52,024 nt of DNA from CAYLLN01 sp036496265 (GTDB lineage Bacteria; Planctomycetota; Planctomycetia; Pirellulales; Pirellulaceae): NCBI GenBank assembly GCA_036496265.1, contig DASXLL010000158.1:1-52024 (forward strand). Direction: 5' to 3'. The position numbers were made by a program, and so were the translations under genes. Under the pieces are notes generated by a model. The model did not search any database, was not told the DNA's origin, and saw nothing but the letters and a program-made list of their open reading frames with translations. Below, one piece after another: positions 26,646-34,164 of the stretch (positions are counted from its first letter, which is position 1; each line of letters starts with the position of its first letter).

Positions 26646-27467
26646 CTACGCGGCGCGGCGGAGAGGGGAGGATTCTTTGGCGGCGGAGGCGAGGACTTCT
26701 TGGGCGAGGTGGCGGTAGTCTTCGGTGCCGTTGGAGGTGGGGGCGTAAGTCAGAATGGATTGGCCAAAGCTGGGGGCTTCGGCGAGGCGGATGTTGCGGC
26801 GGATTTTGGTGGTGAAGGCGCGGGCTGATTCGCAGATGCGGCCGGGGCGGCGTTCGCGGTCGAAGTAGGCGTTGACGTCGTCGCTGACTTCGCCGGCGAG
26901 GCGAGTGTTGGCGTCGTACATGCAGAGGAGGACGCCGGTGAGGCGGAGCTGCGGATTGAGGCGCTGACTGACCATTTCGATGGTCTTGAGGAGCTTGCTG
27001 AGGCCGTGGAGAGCGAGGAAGTGGGGCTGGAGCGGAAGGAAGACCTCGCGGACAAGCGTGAGGGCGTTGATCGTGAGGACGCCGAGCGAGGGTGGACAAT
27101 CGACGATGAGGTAGTCGAATTGCATTTCGTCGCGGGCCAATTTGTCGCGAAGGATGACTTCGCGACCGGCTTGACCGGCGAGCTCGACTTCGGCGGCGGC
27201 GAGATCGAGATGGGCCGGTGCGAGATGGATGTTGTCGCCGACCTGCTGGCGGATCTCGTGGAATTGGAGATCGCCCGTGAGGACATCGTAAATTGAGGGA
27301 TCTCCGTCGCGGACGGTGACGCCGAGATGGAGCGAGGCATGGGCCTGGGGGTCAAGGTCGAGGACGAAGACGCGTTTTCCTGCCTCGGCCAAAGCCGCAC
27401 TTAAGTTGACGGCAGTCGTCGTCTTGCCGACGCCTCCTTTTTGGTTCATGACCGCGATGGACCGCAT
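26646..27467 (-). CDS. parA: ParA/Soj-family ATPase
   Basis: A 273-aa protein. The deviant Walker A is NQKGGVGKTTTAVNL (residues 8-22), followed by VLDLDPQAHASLHLG, DYLIVDCPPSLGVLTINAL and TGVLLCMYDANTRLAGEV. ParA ATPases bind DNA nonspecifically and move ParB-parS complexes in chromosome partition. No parB follows, unlike the usual operon, so it could be the chromosomal copy split from parB or an orphan positioning ATPase. ATG at 27467 is the standard family start (MRSIAVMNQKGG). ScpB is encoded 590 nt away on the other strand. Confidence 0.92.
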   Translation of the reverse strand: MRSIAVMNQKGGVGKTTTAVNLSAALAEAGKRVFVLDLDPQAHASLHLGVTVRDGDPSIYDVLTGDLQFHEIRQQVGDNIHLAPAHLDLAAAEVELAGQAGREVILRDKLARDEMQFDYLIVDCPPSLGVLTINALTLVREVFLPLQPHFLALHGLSKLLKTIEMVSQRLNPQLRLTGVLLCMYDANTRLAGEVSDDVNAYFDRERRPGRICESARAFTTKIRRNIRLAEAPSFGQSILTYAPTSNGTEDYRHLAQEVLASAAKESSPLRRAA

Positions 27468-28057
27468 GAGAGTCTCCGGGAGTTCGCTAGTGTCGGCTGC
27501 TTTAGGGACTAGCCACAGTTGGTGGGCCGGCGCGAGCTGCGCTCGCTTGTCCCACCCTACAAAGGCAAGGACGACGCAGAGCGTCGAGTACGTGCGTTCC
27601 CACGCAGAGCGTGGGAACGAGGCCATCGCGTCGGTCGCTGGGTTGAGCGAGGAGGCAACGTGGGCGGGGAGTATAGGATTGGTTGGGGCAAGGACCCAGA
27701 TGAGAATTTGGCAGACTCGAACGAGGCAGAGCGGAGAGCGCGCGTTCTGACGAAGAGCGTGGGAACGAGGCTATGTGGGTCGAATAACCAGATAAGCACA
27801 GAAAATGCCGCGTGGACGCGGCGGCTAAGCGACAAACGCGCTTGACCACTTGTCGTAAGTTGCTTGCGTGGCCTATCTTACCGCCAGTCACTACTGCCGA
27901 GATTGATTCCAGCTTGAGATTACCTGAAGACGGTGGCGGCGGCGGCCGATGGAAGTGGTTCGACGGCCGTTAGCAAGCATGTGAACGCTTGGTCCGCAGG
28001 TTGCAAGCAGTGCCAGCACTTTCGATGGGCAGCAGGGTTCGATGGGGACAGGGTTTG
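27468..28057. repeat. Gap between parA and scpB with family B copies
   Basis: Holds one good family B double palindrome (27570-27620), one decayed copy (about 27720-27770), and a palindrome around GGTGGGCCGGCGCGAGC (27521-27556, ending CCCACCCTAC). Rejecting short open frames made of these repeats, I see no gene. Confidence 0.7.
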
Positions 28058-28840
28058 ATGAGCAACAGCCGATTACAACCCGCTGTGCAGCTTAAGAGTG
28101 CATGCGTGCACTTTGGCAGCGGCTGGAATCGGCGGGATTGGCCAGCGGCGTGGACTGATTGTGCCTGTAACGGCGCATTAGCCATTTTGCAGCCAATAGC
28201 GGCGGATCAAAACAAGCAAAACGACGCCGAATCCGATCTGGCTCGGCTGGAAGCGATTTTGTTTCTGGCGCGGGAGCCGTTGAATACGCGGAAGCTGAGC
28301 CGATACGCGAACCTGGCGGATGGGACGCGGGCGCGGACGTTGATCCGCCAATTGAACGAGCGATATGACGCCAGTGGGCGGGCGATGCGGGTGCAGCAAG
28401 TGGCAGGGGGATATCAGCTTTTGACGCGGGCGAAATTGGCGCCCTGGTTAAGGCGGCTGGCCCATGTGCCGGGGGAGACTCGGCTGAGCGCCCCCGCCCT
28501 GGAAACGCTGGCGGTAATCGCCTATCGTCAACCCGTTCCACGGGCCGATATTGAGGCGATCCGCGGGGTGAATTGTGGGGAGATTTTGCGGCAGCTGATG
28601 GACCGCGACCTGGTGCGAATCGGTTCGCGGAGCGAGGAATTAGGGCGGCCCTTTTTATATGCGACGACGAAGCGATTTTTGGAGCTATTTGGGCTCAATC
28701 AAATCGATGAGCTGCCGCGGGCCAGTGAGTTAAGTCAAAAGAGCGCGCTGCCGCCGGTTGCTGCTGCTGTGGCAAATCAGGCGGGAATCAGCCGACCGCC
28801 TATTGACGAAATCGGACATGAATCTACCTTTGCAGACTGA
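28058..28840 (+). CDS. scpB: Segregation and condensation protein ScpB
   Basis: A 260-aa protein with the ScpB winged-helix pair: LARLEAILFLAREPLNTRKL, RVQQVAGGYQLLTRAKLAPW, RLSAPALETLAVIAYRQPVPR, IEAIRGVNCGEILRQLMDRDLV and GRPFLYATTKRFLELFGL. It binds ScpA to make the SMC kleisin complex for chromosome compaction. The conserved domain begins at about residue 65; the first 60 residues are not family-typical, so the true start may be later than the ATG at 28058. No scpA is nearby. The acidic-protein gene follows 41 nt downstream. Confidence 0.9.
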   Translation: MSNSRLQPAVQLKSACVHFGSGWNRRDWPAAWTDCACNGALAILQPIAADQNKQNDAESDLARLEAILFLAREPLNTRKLSRYANLADGTRARTLIRQLNERYDASGRAMRVQQVAGGYQLLTRAKLAPWLRRLAHVPGETRLSAPALETLAVIAYRQPVPRADIEAIRGVNCGEILRQLMDRDLVRIGSRSEELGRPFLYATTKRFLELFGLNQIDELPRASELSQKSALPPVAAAVANQAGISRPPIDEIGHESTFAD

Positions 28841-28881
28841 AAAGCACATTGCTTACTGAGAGCACCTGAGGAGAGCCCGAC

Positions 28882-29334
28882 GTGAGAGTTTCCATCCCGA
28901 CTACCTTGCTGCTCGACGCAATTATGCGTAACGGTGACCGGCAAGCCGCGTACGCTCGCGTGCGGTGGGGCATTGACGATCAAAGCACCGGACGATCGGC
29001 CGGTGAAGTGCGCATGGACGAAGAGGAAGACGATTTCGAGGATGAGGACGCCGACGATGATGAAGACGAGGACTGGGAGGACGACGACGAGGACGATGAG
29101 GAGGAAGATGAGAAGGACGGAGACGATGAGGCCGAGGACGACGAGCTGGATGAAGACGACGAGGATCTAGACGACGACTGGGAAGAAGTCGGCGATGAAG
29201 ATGAGGTAGAGGAAGAAGACGACGAAGAAGATGACGACGAGGACGAGGACTGGGACGACGACGATGAAGACGATGAAGACTGGGATGATGACGACGAGGA
29301 AGAAGAGAAAGAAGGCGAAGCGGATTTTGAGTAG
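28882..29334 (+). CDS. Extremely acidic protein of unknown function
   Basis: A 150-aa protein. Residues 1-44 are ordinary and mildly basic (RNGDRQAAYARVRWG); from residue 45 about 87 of 106 residues are Asp or Glu, broken by regularly placed Trp (DDWEE, DEDWDDDD). GTG at 28882 has GAGGAGAG about 6 nt upstream, which supports translation; ATG at 29014 would give only the acidic part. The run could be a low-complexity expansion, a DNA mimic or a divalent-ion or histone-like-protein binder; none is shown. It follows scpB. Confidence 0.65.
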   Translation: MRVSIPTTLLLDAIMRNGDRQAAYARVRWGIDDQSTGRSAGEVRMDEEEDDFEDEDADDDEDEDWEDDDEDDEEEDEKDGDDEAEDDELDEDDEDLDDDWEEVGDEDEVEEEDDEEDDDEDEDWDDDDEDDEDWDDDDEEEEKEGEADFE

Positions 29335-30008
29335 AGCTTAGCGGCGCGAAAGCGATTTTTTGGGGATTCGGCGAAGGGGTCGGAAGTTCATTGCGAAAGG
29401 CGGCGTCCAAATGGATGGCTGCAGCCGCAATTGACTTCCGACTCGATTGTGTTTCTGGGTCGGGTAGTCACTGCCGGCTCGGCGGGAGCCTCGCCCTCCC
29501 ATTGCTCAGGCTCGCCTTCCCATGGCTTCTTGGACTCGCCCAGCGTGTTGTCGCCGCTGCCGAGTGAGGGGCGAGCGTCTCGATTGTACGTGCCGAACTC
29601 GCCGGCAGACGCGACGGGGTCGGGAGTCGATTGCGTTAGAGGTATTCCACATGGAAAGTCGTGACCGCAATCGACTGCCGACCCTTTCCATTCGGCGATG
29701 CTTGCTAGCGTTGGGCGGGAGTCGAGAATTGCCCTCTCTTTGGAGGGAGCCGCAGCGTGTTGTGCGGGCCGCCGCTTGGTGACTTTTCCGTGTGGGTAGC
29801 CTTTGCCCGCGCTAACGGGCGTAGTGATTTGTCCGCTTCTAGCAATTCGATACTGCGGTAGGGATTGTCGTGTTTGGTCGTGGGCAGGCGGCTTGCGGCG
29901 ACAGCACGGCAAGGTTTTCAGAATGTAACGTTCGCCGGCGATGCGGCGCTGGGCGTTTATTCCAGGCGAAGACAACATCTGCTTCAGTCAAGACAAGGAA
30001 GTTTGGCA
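29335..30008. repeat. Gap with two copies of an unnamed 45-nt element
   Basis: Copies at about 29408-29446 and 29645-29685 share TCCA-ATGGA and CCGCAAT-GACT-CCGAC. The second copy is enclosed in an 11-bp inverted repeat AGTCGATTGCG (29625-29635)/CGCAATCGACT (29666-29676) with an inner TTCCA/TGGAA hairpin. A family D palindrome lies at about 29476-29502. The porin promoter must be in the last part, but I cannot place it. The minus-strand open frame here is judged noncoding. Confidence 0.65.
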
Positions 30009-31346
30009 ATGAGACAATTCAGCCGCTCACTGTGGTTGGCCGCGCTGTGCGCGGTATTGTGTCCGGCCGCGGTCCGGGCACAGGCAACCGATTCGACCGC
30101 CTACTACCAAACGGAGGACGACGGGTCACAAGTCGTGCCCGCCTCGGCAATGATGGGCGGAGGTCCCTGCCAGGGATGCGCCTGCGGTTCGTGCTGCGAC
30201 AATTCGTGCGGCAACGGCTGCTGCAACGGTTGCGATGGCTGTGGCGGATGCGGACCGTTCGGCGGTTGCGGAATCTGCTGGCCGTGCGGCTGCAAGCTGT
30301 CGGATCTTGGCGAGGCTTGCAAGCTGTGGAAGCCGTGCTGTGAAGATAGCCAATGGTCGGGCGCGGGCTGGCTGGCTCAAAGCTTCACCTGGAACCCGTA
30401 CAACCCGCGGGATCGCTTCAACGGTCCATTGACCTGGAATGACCGGGCCAATGAATACCAGATGAACGAATTGTTTTATTACTTTGGCCGCGCGGCGAAG
30501 ACGGACCAGTGCTGCCTCGACTGGGGTGCTCGCGTTGACGCGATGTATGGCACCTCGTATCGGTGGAACACGTCGGCCGGCTGGGAAACCCACTGGGGCA
30601 ACGGCCAGTTTTATGGCTTGACCACGCCGCAAGCGTATTTCCAACTGGGCTACAACGGCTGGGACGTGAAGGTCGGCCGATTCTATTCGCCGGTCGGCTA
30701 TTACGTGATCGGTACCGCGAACAACTTCTTCCCCTTGCTGCCTTATACCTTCCAATACGGCGAACCATTCACCCATACCGGCGTCATCGCGACCAAGAAG
30801 GTCAACGACACGTTGACTCTCGGTGGAGCGATCACGCACGGTTGGGACGACACGGATAACACCGGCAATCCGCATAGCGCCGGCTTGATCACCGCGAGCT
30901 ATACGATCGATGAACAGCGTTCGTTGGCTTATGTCGGCGTGATCGGCAATGAGCCGAACTTCTCGCACGTCAACAACTATGCCTTGAACAACACGGGTTA
31001 CACCGCTCGCTACTTGCAGACTCTGGTCTATAGCCGCAAGTTCAGCGACGACGTGATGGGCGTGCTGCAGAGCGACTACGGCAATCAGCACGACGCGGTG
31101 GTCGCCGGCCGCACGGCCATGTGGTATGGCCTGAACAGCTACCTCTACTGGAACATGACTTGCCGCTGCCAGTGGGGCATGAACGCTGAATGGTTCCGCG
31201 ATCAAGGCGGATTTCGCGTCGGCGGCGTGCTGCCGAGCTTTGGCAGCCCGAACGCTCGCGGTCTGTCGCTTGGCCGAGGCGGCTATGATGGCAGCTTTTA
31301 CCGCCTGATGTTCGGCCCGAAGTATTACTTCACGCCGAACGTTTAG
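30009..31346 (+). CDS. Outer-membrane beta-barrel porin (BBP2-like), ended by a premature TAG
   Basis: A 445-aa product. Signal peptide (residues 1-25, AVLCPAAVRAQ) is followed by a Cys-rich module (about 50-95, CQGCACGSCCDNSCG and similar) and then alternating aromatic strands of a barrel (FYGLTTPQAYFQLGYNG, VKVGRFYSPVGYYVIG). Planctomycete porins of this type cross the outer membrane. The frame stops at TAG (31344-31346) just after FGPKYYFTPNV, yet the same frame continues with clear barrel sequence to 31475, ending in the Phe expected of a barrel's C-terminal signal. As read, the last two strands would be lost. ATG at 30009 fits the signal peptide. Confidence 0.85.
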   Translation: MRQFSRSLWLAALCAVLCPAAVRAQATDSTAYYQTEDDGSQVVPASAMMGGGPCQGCACGSCCDNSCGNGCCNGCDGCGGCGPFGGCGICWPCGCKLSDLGEACKLWKPCCEDSQWSGAGWLAQSFTWNPYNPRDRFNGPLTWNDRANEYQMNELFYYFGRAAKTDQCCLDWGARVDAMYGTSYRWNTSAGWETHWGNGQFYGLTTPQAYFQLGYNGWDVKVGRFYSPVGYYVIGTANNFFPLLPYTFQYGEPFTHTGVIATKKVNDTLTLGGAITHGWDDTDNTGNPHSAGLITASYTIDEQRSLAYVGVIGNEPNFSHVNNYALNNTGYTARYLQTLVYSRKFSDDVMGVLQSDYGNQHDAVVAGRTAMWYGLNSYLYWNMTCRCQWGMNAEWFRDQGGFRVGGVLPSFGSPNARGLSLGRGGYDGSFYRLMFGPKYYFTPNV

Positions 31347-31475
31347 ACTCGCGTCGCGCTGGCTGCTGACTGGTATGCTGGCAAGGCCAACAATCCTGGC
31401 GGCCTGCGTCCGTTCGACGATGGCACCAAAGATTACCAGCAAGCGGTCGTGTTCGATTTGATCGCCACGTTCTAA
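31347..31475 (+). other. In-frame remainder of the porin after the TAG
   Basis: Forty-two codons (TRVALAADWYAGKANNPGG ... VVFDLIATF, then TAA) continue the porin's beta-strand pattern in the same frame. The last residue is Phe, as needed for BAM recognition. The TAG is therefore a nonsense mutation, a read error, or a suppressed codon. Confidence 0.85.
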
Positions 31476-31520
31476 GACGTGGCGCCGGGTTTCATTCGGC
31501 GAACTTCGAATTTCTTCCAG

Positions 31521-31551
31521 CCGGGACCAAAAACTTGGTCCCGGTTTTTTT
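31521..31551 (+). terminator. Intrinsic terminator after the porin
   Basis: A 9-bp stem CCGGGACCA/TGGTCCCGG with loop AAAACT (31530-31535 region) followed by seven T. It lies 45 nt after the TAA at 31475, consistent with the long form of the gene. Confidence 0.93.
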
Positions 31552-31833
31552 GCGCGCGGGTGCTGCTTAAGGATGTATCTGAGTTGCCTAACCATCCGGC
31601 AGCAAGCGGGGAGACGCCGCGCGACGGCGTCACGGCGCATCGCTGCTCATCTTTTGTCCTGGTAATAACTTAGGCAGGGGCCGGCCATTTCTGGTCGCGC
31701 GGCTGGAGTGCCGGCACGTCGGTTGCGAATGGGAGTTGGGACGGAGTCCTTAGCGACTACTTGGCGACGGATCGCCTTTCTAAATCACTATTCATGCACT
31801 TCGGCTCTGCCTGGGCCAGAAGGATACCCCAAT

Positions 31834-31868
31834 GGCTTGGGCGAGCGTCCGCCTCGCTCGCCCAAGCC
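31834..31868. repeat. Long perfect palindrome
   Basis: Arms of 14 bp, GGCTTGGGCGAGCG / CGCTCGCCCAAGCC, with a 7-nt loop. It is followed by GGGGTTTTT. It lies in the gap between the porin and the PII gene; the stretch 31552-31833 shows nothing else I can name. Confidence 0.8.
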
Positions 31869-31885
31869 GGGGTTTTTCCCAAGCA

Positions 31886-31990
31886 GTTTCAAGTTGGGCA
31901 GTTTCAGGTTTCAAGTAAATGCCGGGCTTCTATCGGTATTCCGGCCGTGGACGTAAACTTGGAGCTTGAAACCTGGAACTTGGAACTGAC
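31886..31990. repeat. Inverted heptamer arrays abutting the PII gene start
   Basis: Left arm GTTTCAA, GTTGGGCA, GTTTCAG, GTTTCAA (31886-31914); right arm AACTTGG, AGCTTGA, AACCTGG, AACTTGG, AACTGAC (31956-31990), ending directly at the ATG at 31991. Confidence 0.9.
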
Positions 31991-32338
31991 ATGAAGCTAA
32001 TCATTGCGATAATTCAGCCGGGGAAGCTGGAAGCGGTCAAAGAAGCGCTGACTGAGGTGGAGGTATTTCGGCTGACGGTTGTGGATTGCCAGGGATTCGG
32101 GCGGCAAAAGGGGCAGACGGAACTGTATCGCGGGCACGAATACAAAGTGAATCTGCTGCGGAAGGTGCAGCTTCAGATCGCGGTGAATGATGATTTCGTC
32201 GAGCCGACGATTAACGCGATCGTCAAGGGCGGCCGAACGGGCAAAGAGGGGCAGATCGGGGACGGGAAGATTTTTGTGCTCCCGCTGGATGAGTGTGTGC
32301 GAATTCGCACGGGGGAACGCGGGCGGGAAGCGATCTAA
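31991..32338 (+). CDS. glnB: PII nitrogen-regulatory protein (GlnB/GlnK)
   Basis: A 115-aa signal protein that senses 2-oxoglutarate and ATP/ADP. The T-loop QTELYRGHEYKVNLLRK carries Y51, the uridylylation site, in the right position. The family signatures KIFVLPLDECVRIRTGERG and VVDCQGFGRQKGQ are intact. Normal length. No amtB or glnA is adjacent, so the partner is not given by context. GGAA inside the heptamer array about 7 nt before the ATG may serve as ribosome site. The fbp gene follows 80 nt downstream and may be cotranscribed. Confidence 0.97.
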   Translation: MKLIIAIIQPGKLEAVKEALTEVEVFRLTVVDCQGFGRQKGQTELYRGHEYKVNLLRKVQLQIAVNDDFVEPTINAIVKGGRTGKEGQIGDGKIFVLPLDECVRIRTGERGREAI

Positions 32339-32342
32339 TCCC

Positions 32343-32411
32343 AAGTCGCAAGTTCCAAGTTGCGAGTTTCAAGTTATAACAACCTGAAACTTGGAACCTG
32401 AAACCTGGAAC
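32343..32411. repeat. Inverted heptamer arrays ahead of fbp
   Basis: Left arm AAGTCGC, AAGTTCC, AAGTTGC, GAGTTTC (32343-32370); right arm CCTGAAA, CTTGGAA, CCTGAAA, CCTGGAA (32383-32410). It ends 8 nt before the fbp ATG. Confidence 0.9.
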
Positions 32412-32418
32412 TTTGGCG

Positions 32419-33429
32419 ATGAACGAACCCCATCTGCAGCTTCTGACGGTTCAGCAGCACATTTTGGAAGAGCAGCGGAAGCATCATCCGCAGGCGAGCG
32501 GTGAATTTTCGTGGCTGCTGTCGGGCATTACGCTGGCGACGAAAATCGTGGCGGCGCAGGTGAGGCGGGCGGGGCTGGCGGGCATTATCGGGGTGACACG
32601 CGAGACGAATGTCCAGGGTGAGGCGGTGCAGAAGCTGGATGTGATCGCTAATCAGACGCTGCTGCAGTTTCTGGGCAATCGCGGCAATGTGGCGATCATG
32701 GCGTCGGAGGAAAATGAAGATCCCATCATCGTGGAGCGGGACCGCAAGCACGGTAAACATGTGGTGGTATTCGATCCGCTCGATGGGTCGAGCAACATCG
32801 ATGTGAACGTCAGCGTTGGGACGATTTTTTCGGTGCTGCGGCGTGAACCTGATCCGAGTGGCACTCGGGATGTAATGGGGGATGTTTTGCAGCCGGGCTA
32901 TCGGCAAATCGCGGCGGGTTATGTCGTTTATGGCAGTTCGACGATGCTGGTTTATTCAGCCGGGAATGGCGTGCATGGGTTTACGCTCGATCCGTCGATC
33001 GGGGCGTATTTGATGAGTCATGAAAATATGCAGATGCCGACGAGCGGGACAGTGTATTCGTGCAACGAAGCGAACGTCGAGACTTTCCCGAATGCCTATC
33101 AGGAATTCCTGTGGCAGTTGCGGAGCGGTGCGGCTGGCCGCGCATATTCGTCACGCTATATCGGTTCGCTGGTTGCTGATTTCCATCGCACACTCCTGAA
33201 AGGCGGCATTTTTCTGTATCCGCCGACCAAGTCGCATCCCAAAGGCAAGCTGCGGTTGCTCTATGAAGCAAACCCGATCGCATTTTTGGCAGAGCAAGCG
33301 GGCGGTCTGGCGACGGATGGAAAGGATCGAATCCTCGATATTCAGCCGGATTCGCTGCATCAGCGAACGTCGTTGGTGGTGGGCAGTCGGGAGGAAGTGG
33401 AACTACTTGGTAAATTCGTGGCGAACTGA
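32419..33429 (+). CDS. fbp: Fructose-1,6-bisphosphatase class I
   Basis: A 336-aa enzyme that hydrolyses fructose-1,6-bisphosphate in gluconeogenesis. The metal site is in VVFDPLDGSSNIDVNVSVG, with NEDPIIVE upstream giving more acidic ligands; YIGSLVADFHRTLLKGG and GKLRLLYEANPIAFLAEQAGG are the sugar-phosphate and C-terminal blocks. Length is normal. I chose ATG at 32419; a TTG at 32413 is in frame. The context TTTGGCGATG after the heptamers resembles the glyQS start. It may be cotranscribed with the PII gene. Confidence 0.96.
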   Translation: MNEPHLQLLTVQQHILEEQRKHHPQASGEFSWLLSGITLATKIVAAQVRRAGLAGIIGVTRETNVQGEAVQKLDVIANQTLLQFLGNRGNVAIMASEENEDPIIVERDRKHGKHVVVFDPLDGSSNIDVNVSVGTIFSVLRREPDPSGTRDVMGDVLQPGYRQIAAGYVVYGSSTMLVYSAGNGVHGFTLDPSIGAYLMSHENMQMPTSGTVYSCNEANVETFPNAYQEFLWQLRSGAAGRAYSSRYIGSLVADFHRTLLKGGIFLYPPTKSHPKGKLRLLYEANPIAFLAEQAGGLATDGKDRILDIQPDSLHQRTSLVVGSREEVELLGKFVAN

Positions 33430-33441
33430 CGACAGCAGCGA

Positions 33442-33843
33442 TTACTGCACGAGCCAATCTTCCAGGCGGAGGCATGGGATCCGGACGAAGTGTGAAGTAT
33501 TGTGCGTGACCAGGGTCAGGTCATGCGTCAGAGCAACCGACGCGATCTGCATGTCCAGAGCGCTGACGGATATTCCGTTTCGGAGCAGCGAACCGCGCAC
33601 CTTTCCGAATGTAAGAGCGCATGATTCATCGAACTTAATCGTTACGATGTCCTGCAACAGCTCATTTTCAATTGCTCGCAATAGCTTTTCAGGATTCGGA
33701 CGCTGATATGCCCAAACGTAAAGCTCGCCCAAGACAATGGTGGATATGTTCAACCGACCCAGGTGCTGAATGAACCGGTGCGCCAATCCAGATGGACGAG
33801 TGATGTGGGCGGAGCAGATATTTGTATCGAGCAGAAAGCTCAT
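33442..33843 (-). CDS. vapC: PIN-domain toxin (VapC/FitB-like)
   Basis: A 133-aa protein. The PIN acidic residues are D6 in FLLDTNICSAHI, E in STIVLGELYVWA, and D in VSALDMQIASVALTHDLTLVTHN (split: VSALDMQIASVAL, HDLTLVTHN). The LVTHN-type ending is common in VapC/FitB toxins. It overlaps the antitoxin stop by 4 nt (ATGA). It is convergent with fbp. Likely an RNase; all key residues are present. Confidence 0.9.
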   Translation of the reverse strand: MSFLLDTNICSAHITRPSGLAHRFIQHLGRLNISTIVLGELYVWAYQRPNPEKLLRAIENELLQDIVTIKFDESCALTFGKVRGSLLRNGISVSALDMQIASVALTHDLTLVTHNTSHFVRIPCLRLEDWLVQ

Positions 33844-34085
33844 GGCTCGATTTCGCGCTGATCTGAACAGTGTCTGGCTGCCTGGATTTCGTCCAGAATT
33901 CGCTGATCTTCATCCGTGAATTCAAAGGCCAGCACACCGGCGCTATTTCGAATGCCATCGCCTGGCGACCGCTTGCCGGGCAGTGGTCGAATGACAACCT
34001 GCACGGGCTCACCGTCGGGAATGCCAAGAGGCTCATTGAACACAATCGTCTTTCCATTAATGGTGCCGGTGACTAATTGTTCCAT
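33840..34085 (-). CDS. Antitoxin partner of the PIN toxin
   Basis: An 81-aa protein beginning MEQLVTGTINGKTIVFNEPLG cut at MEQLVTGTINGKTIVF. A beta-rich N-terminus with GIPDGEPVQVVIRPL resembles the short AbrB/DUF104-type antitoxins beside PIN toxins, and the C-terminus FTDEDQRILDEIQAAR is helical. ATG at 34085 has GGAGG about 9 nt upstream, which favours it over the ATG at 34118. The stop overlaps the toxin ATG. Confidence 0.8.
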   Translation of the reverse strand: MEQLVTGTINGKTIVFNEPLGIPDGEPVQVVIRPLPGKRSPGDGIRNSAGVLAFEFTDEDQRILDEIQAARHCSDQREIEP

Positions 34086-34164
34086 TGTTTCAAGCCTCCG
34101 CTCATAGAACATCCGCACTCTTAATAGTATATCTTCAACCGCCGTTTGGAAAGGAATTTAGAAA

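Noticed and set aside
29388..29978. A 196-codon minus-strand open frame
   Set aside because: It consists mostly of repeat-derived segments (EGEAPAEP and the 45-nt element copies), has no domain and would overlap the porin leader.
30126..31640. A 504-codon minus-strand open frame
   Set aside because: Antisense to the porin. It spans the premature TAG and the tail but has no recognisable domain.
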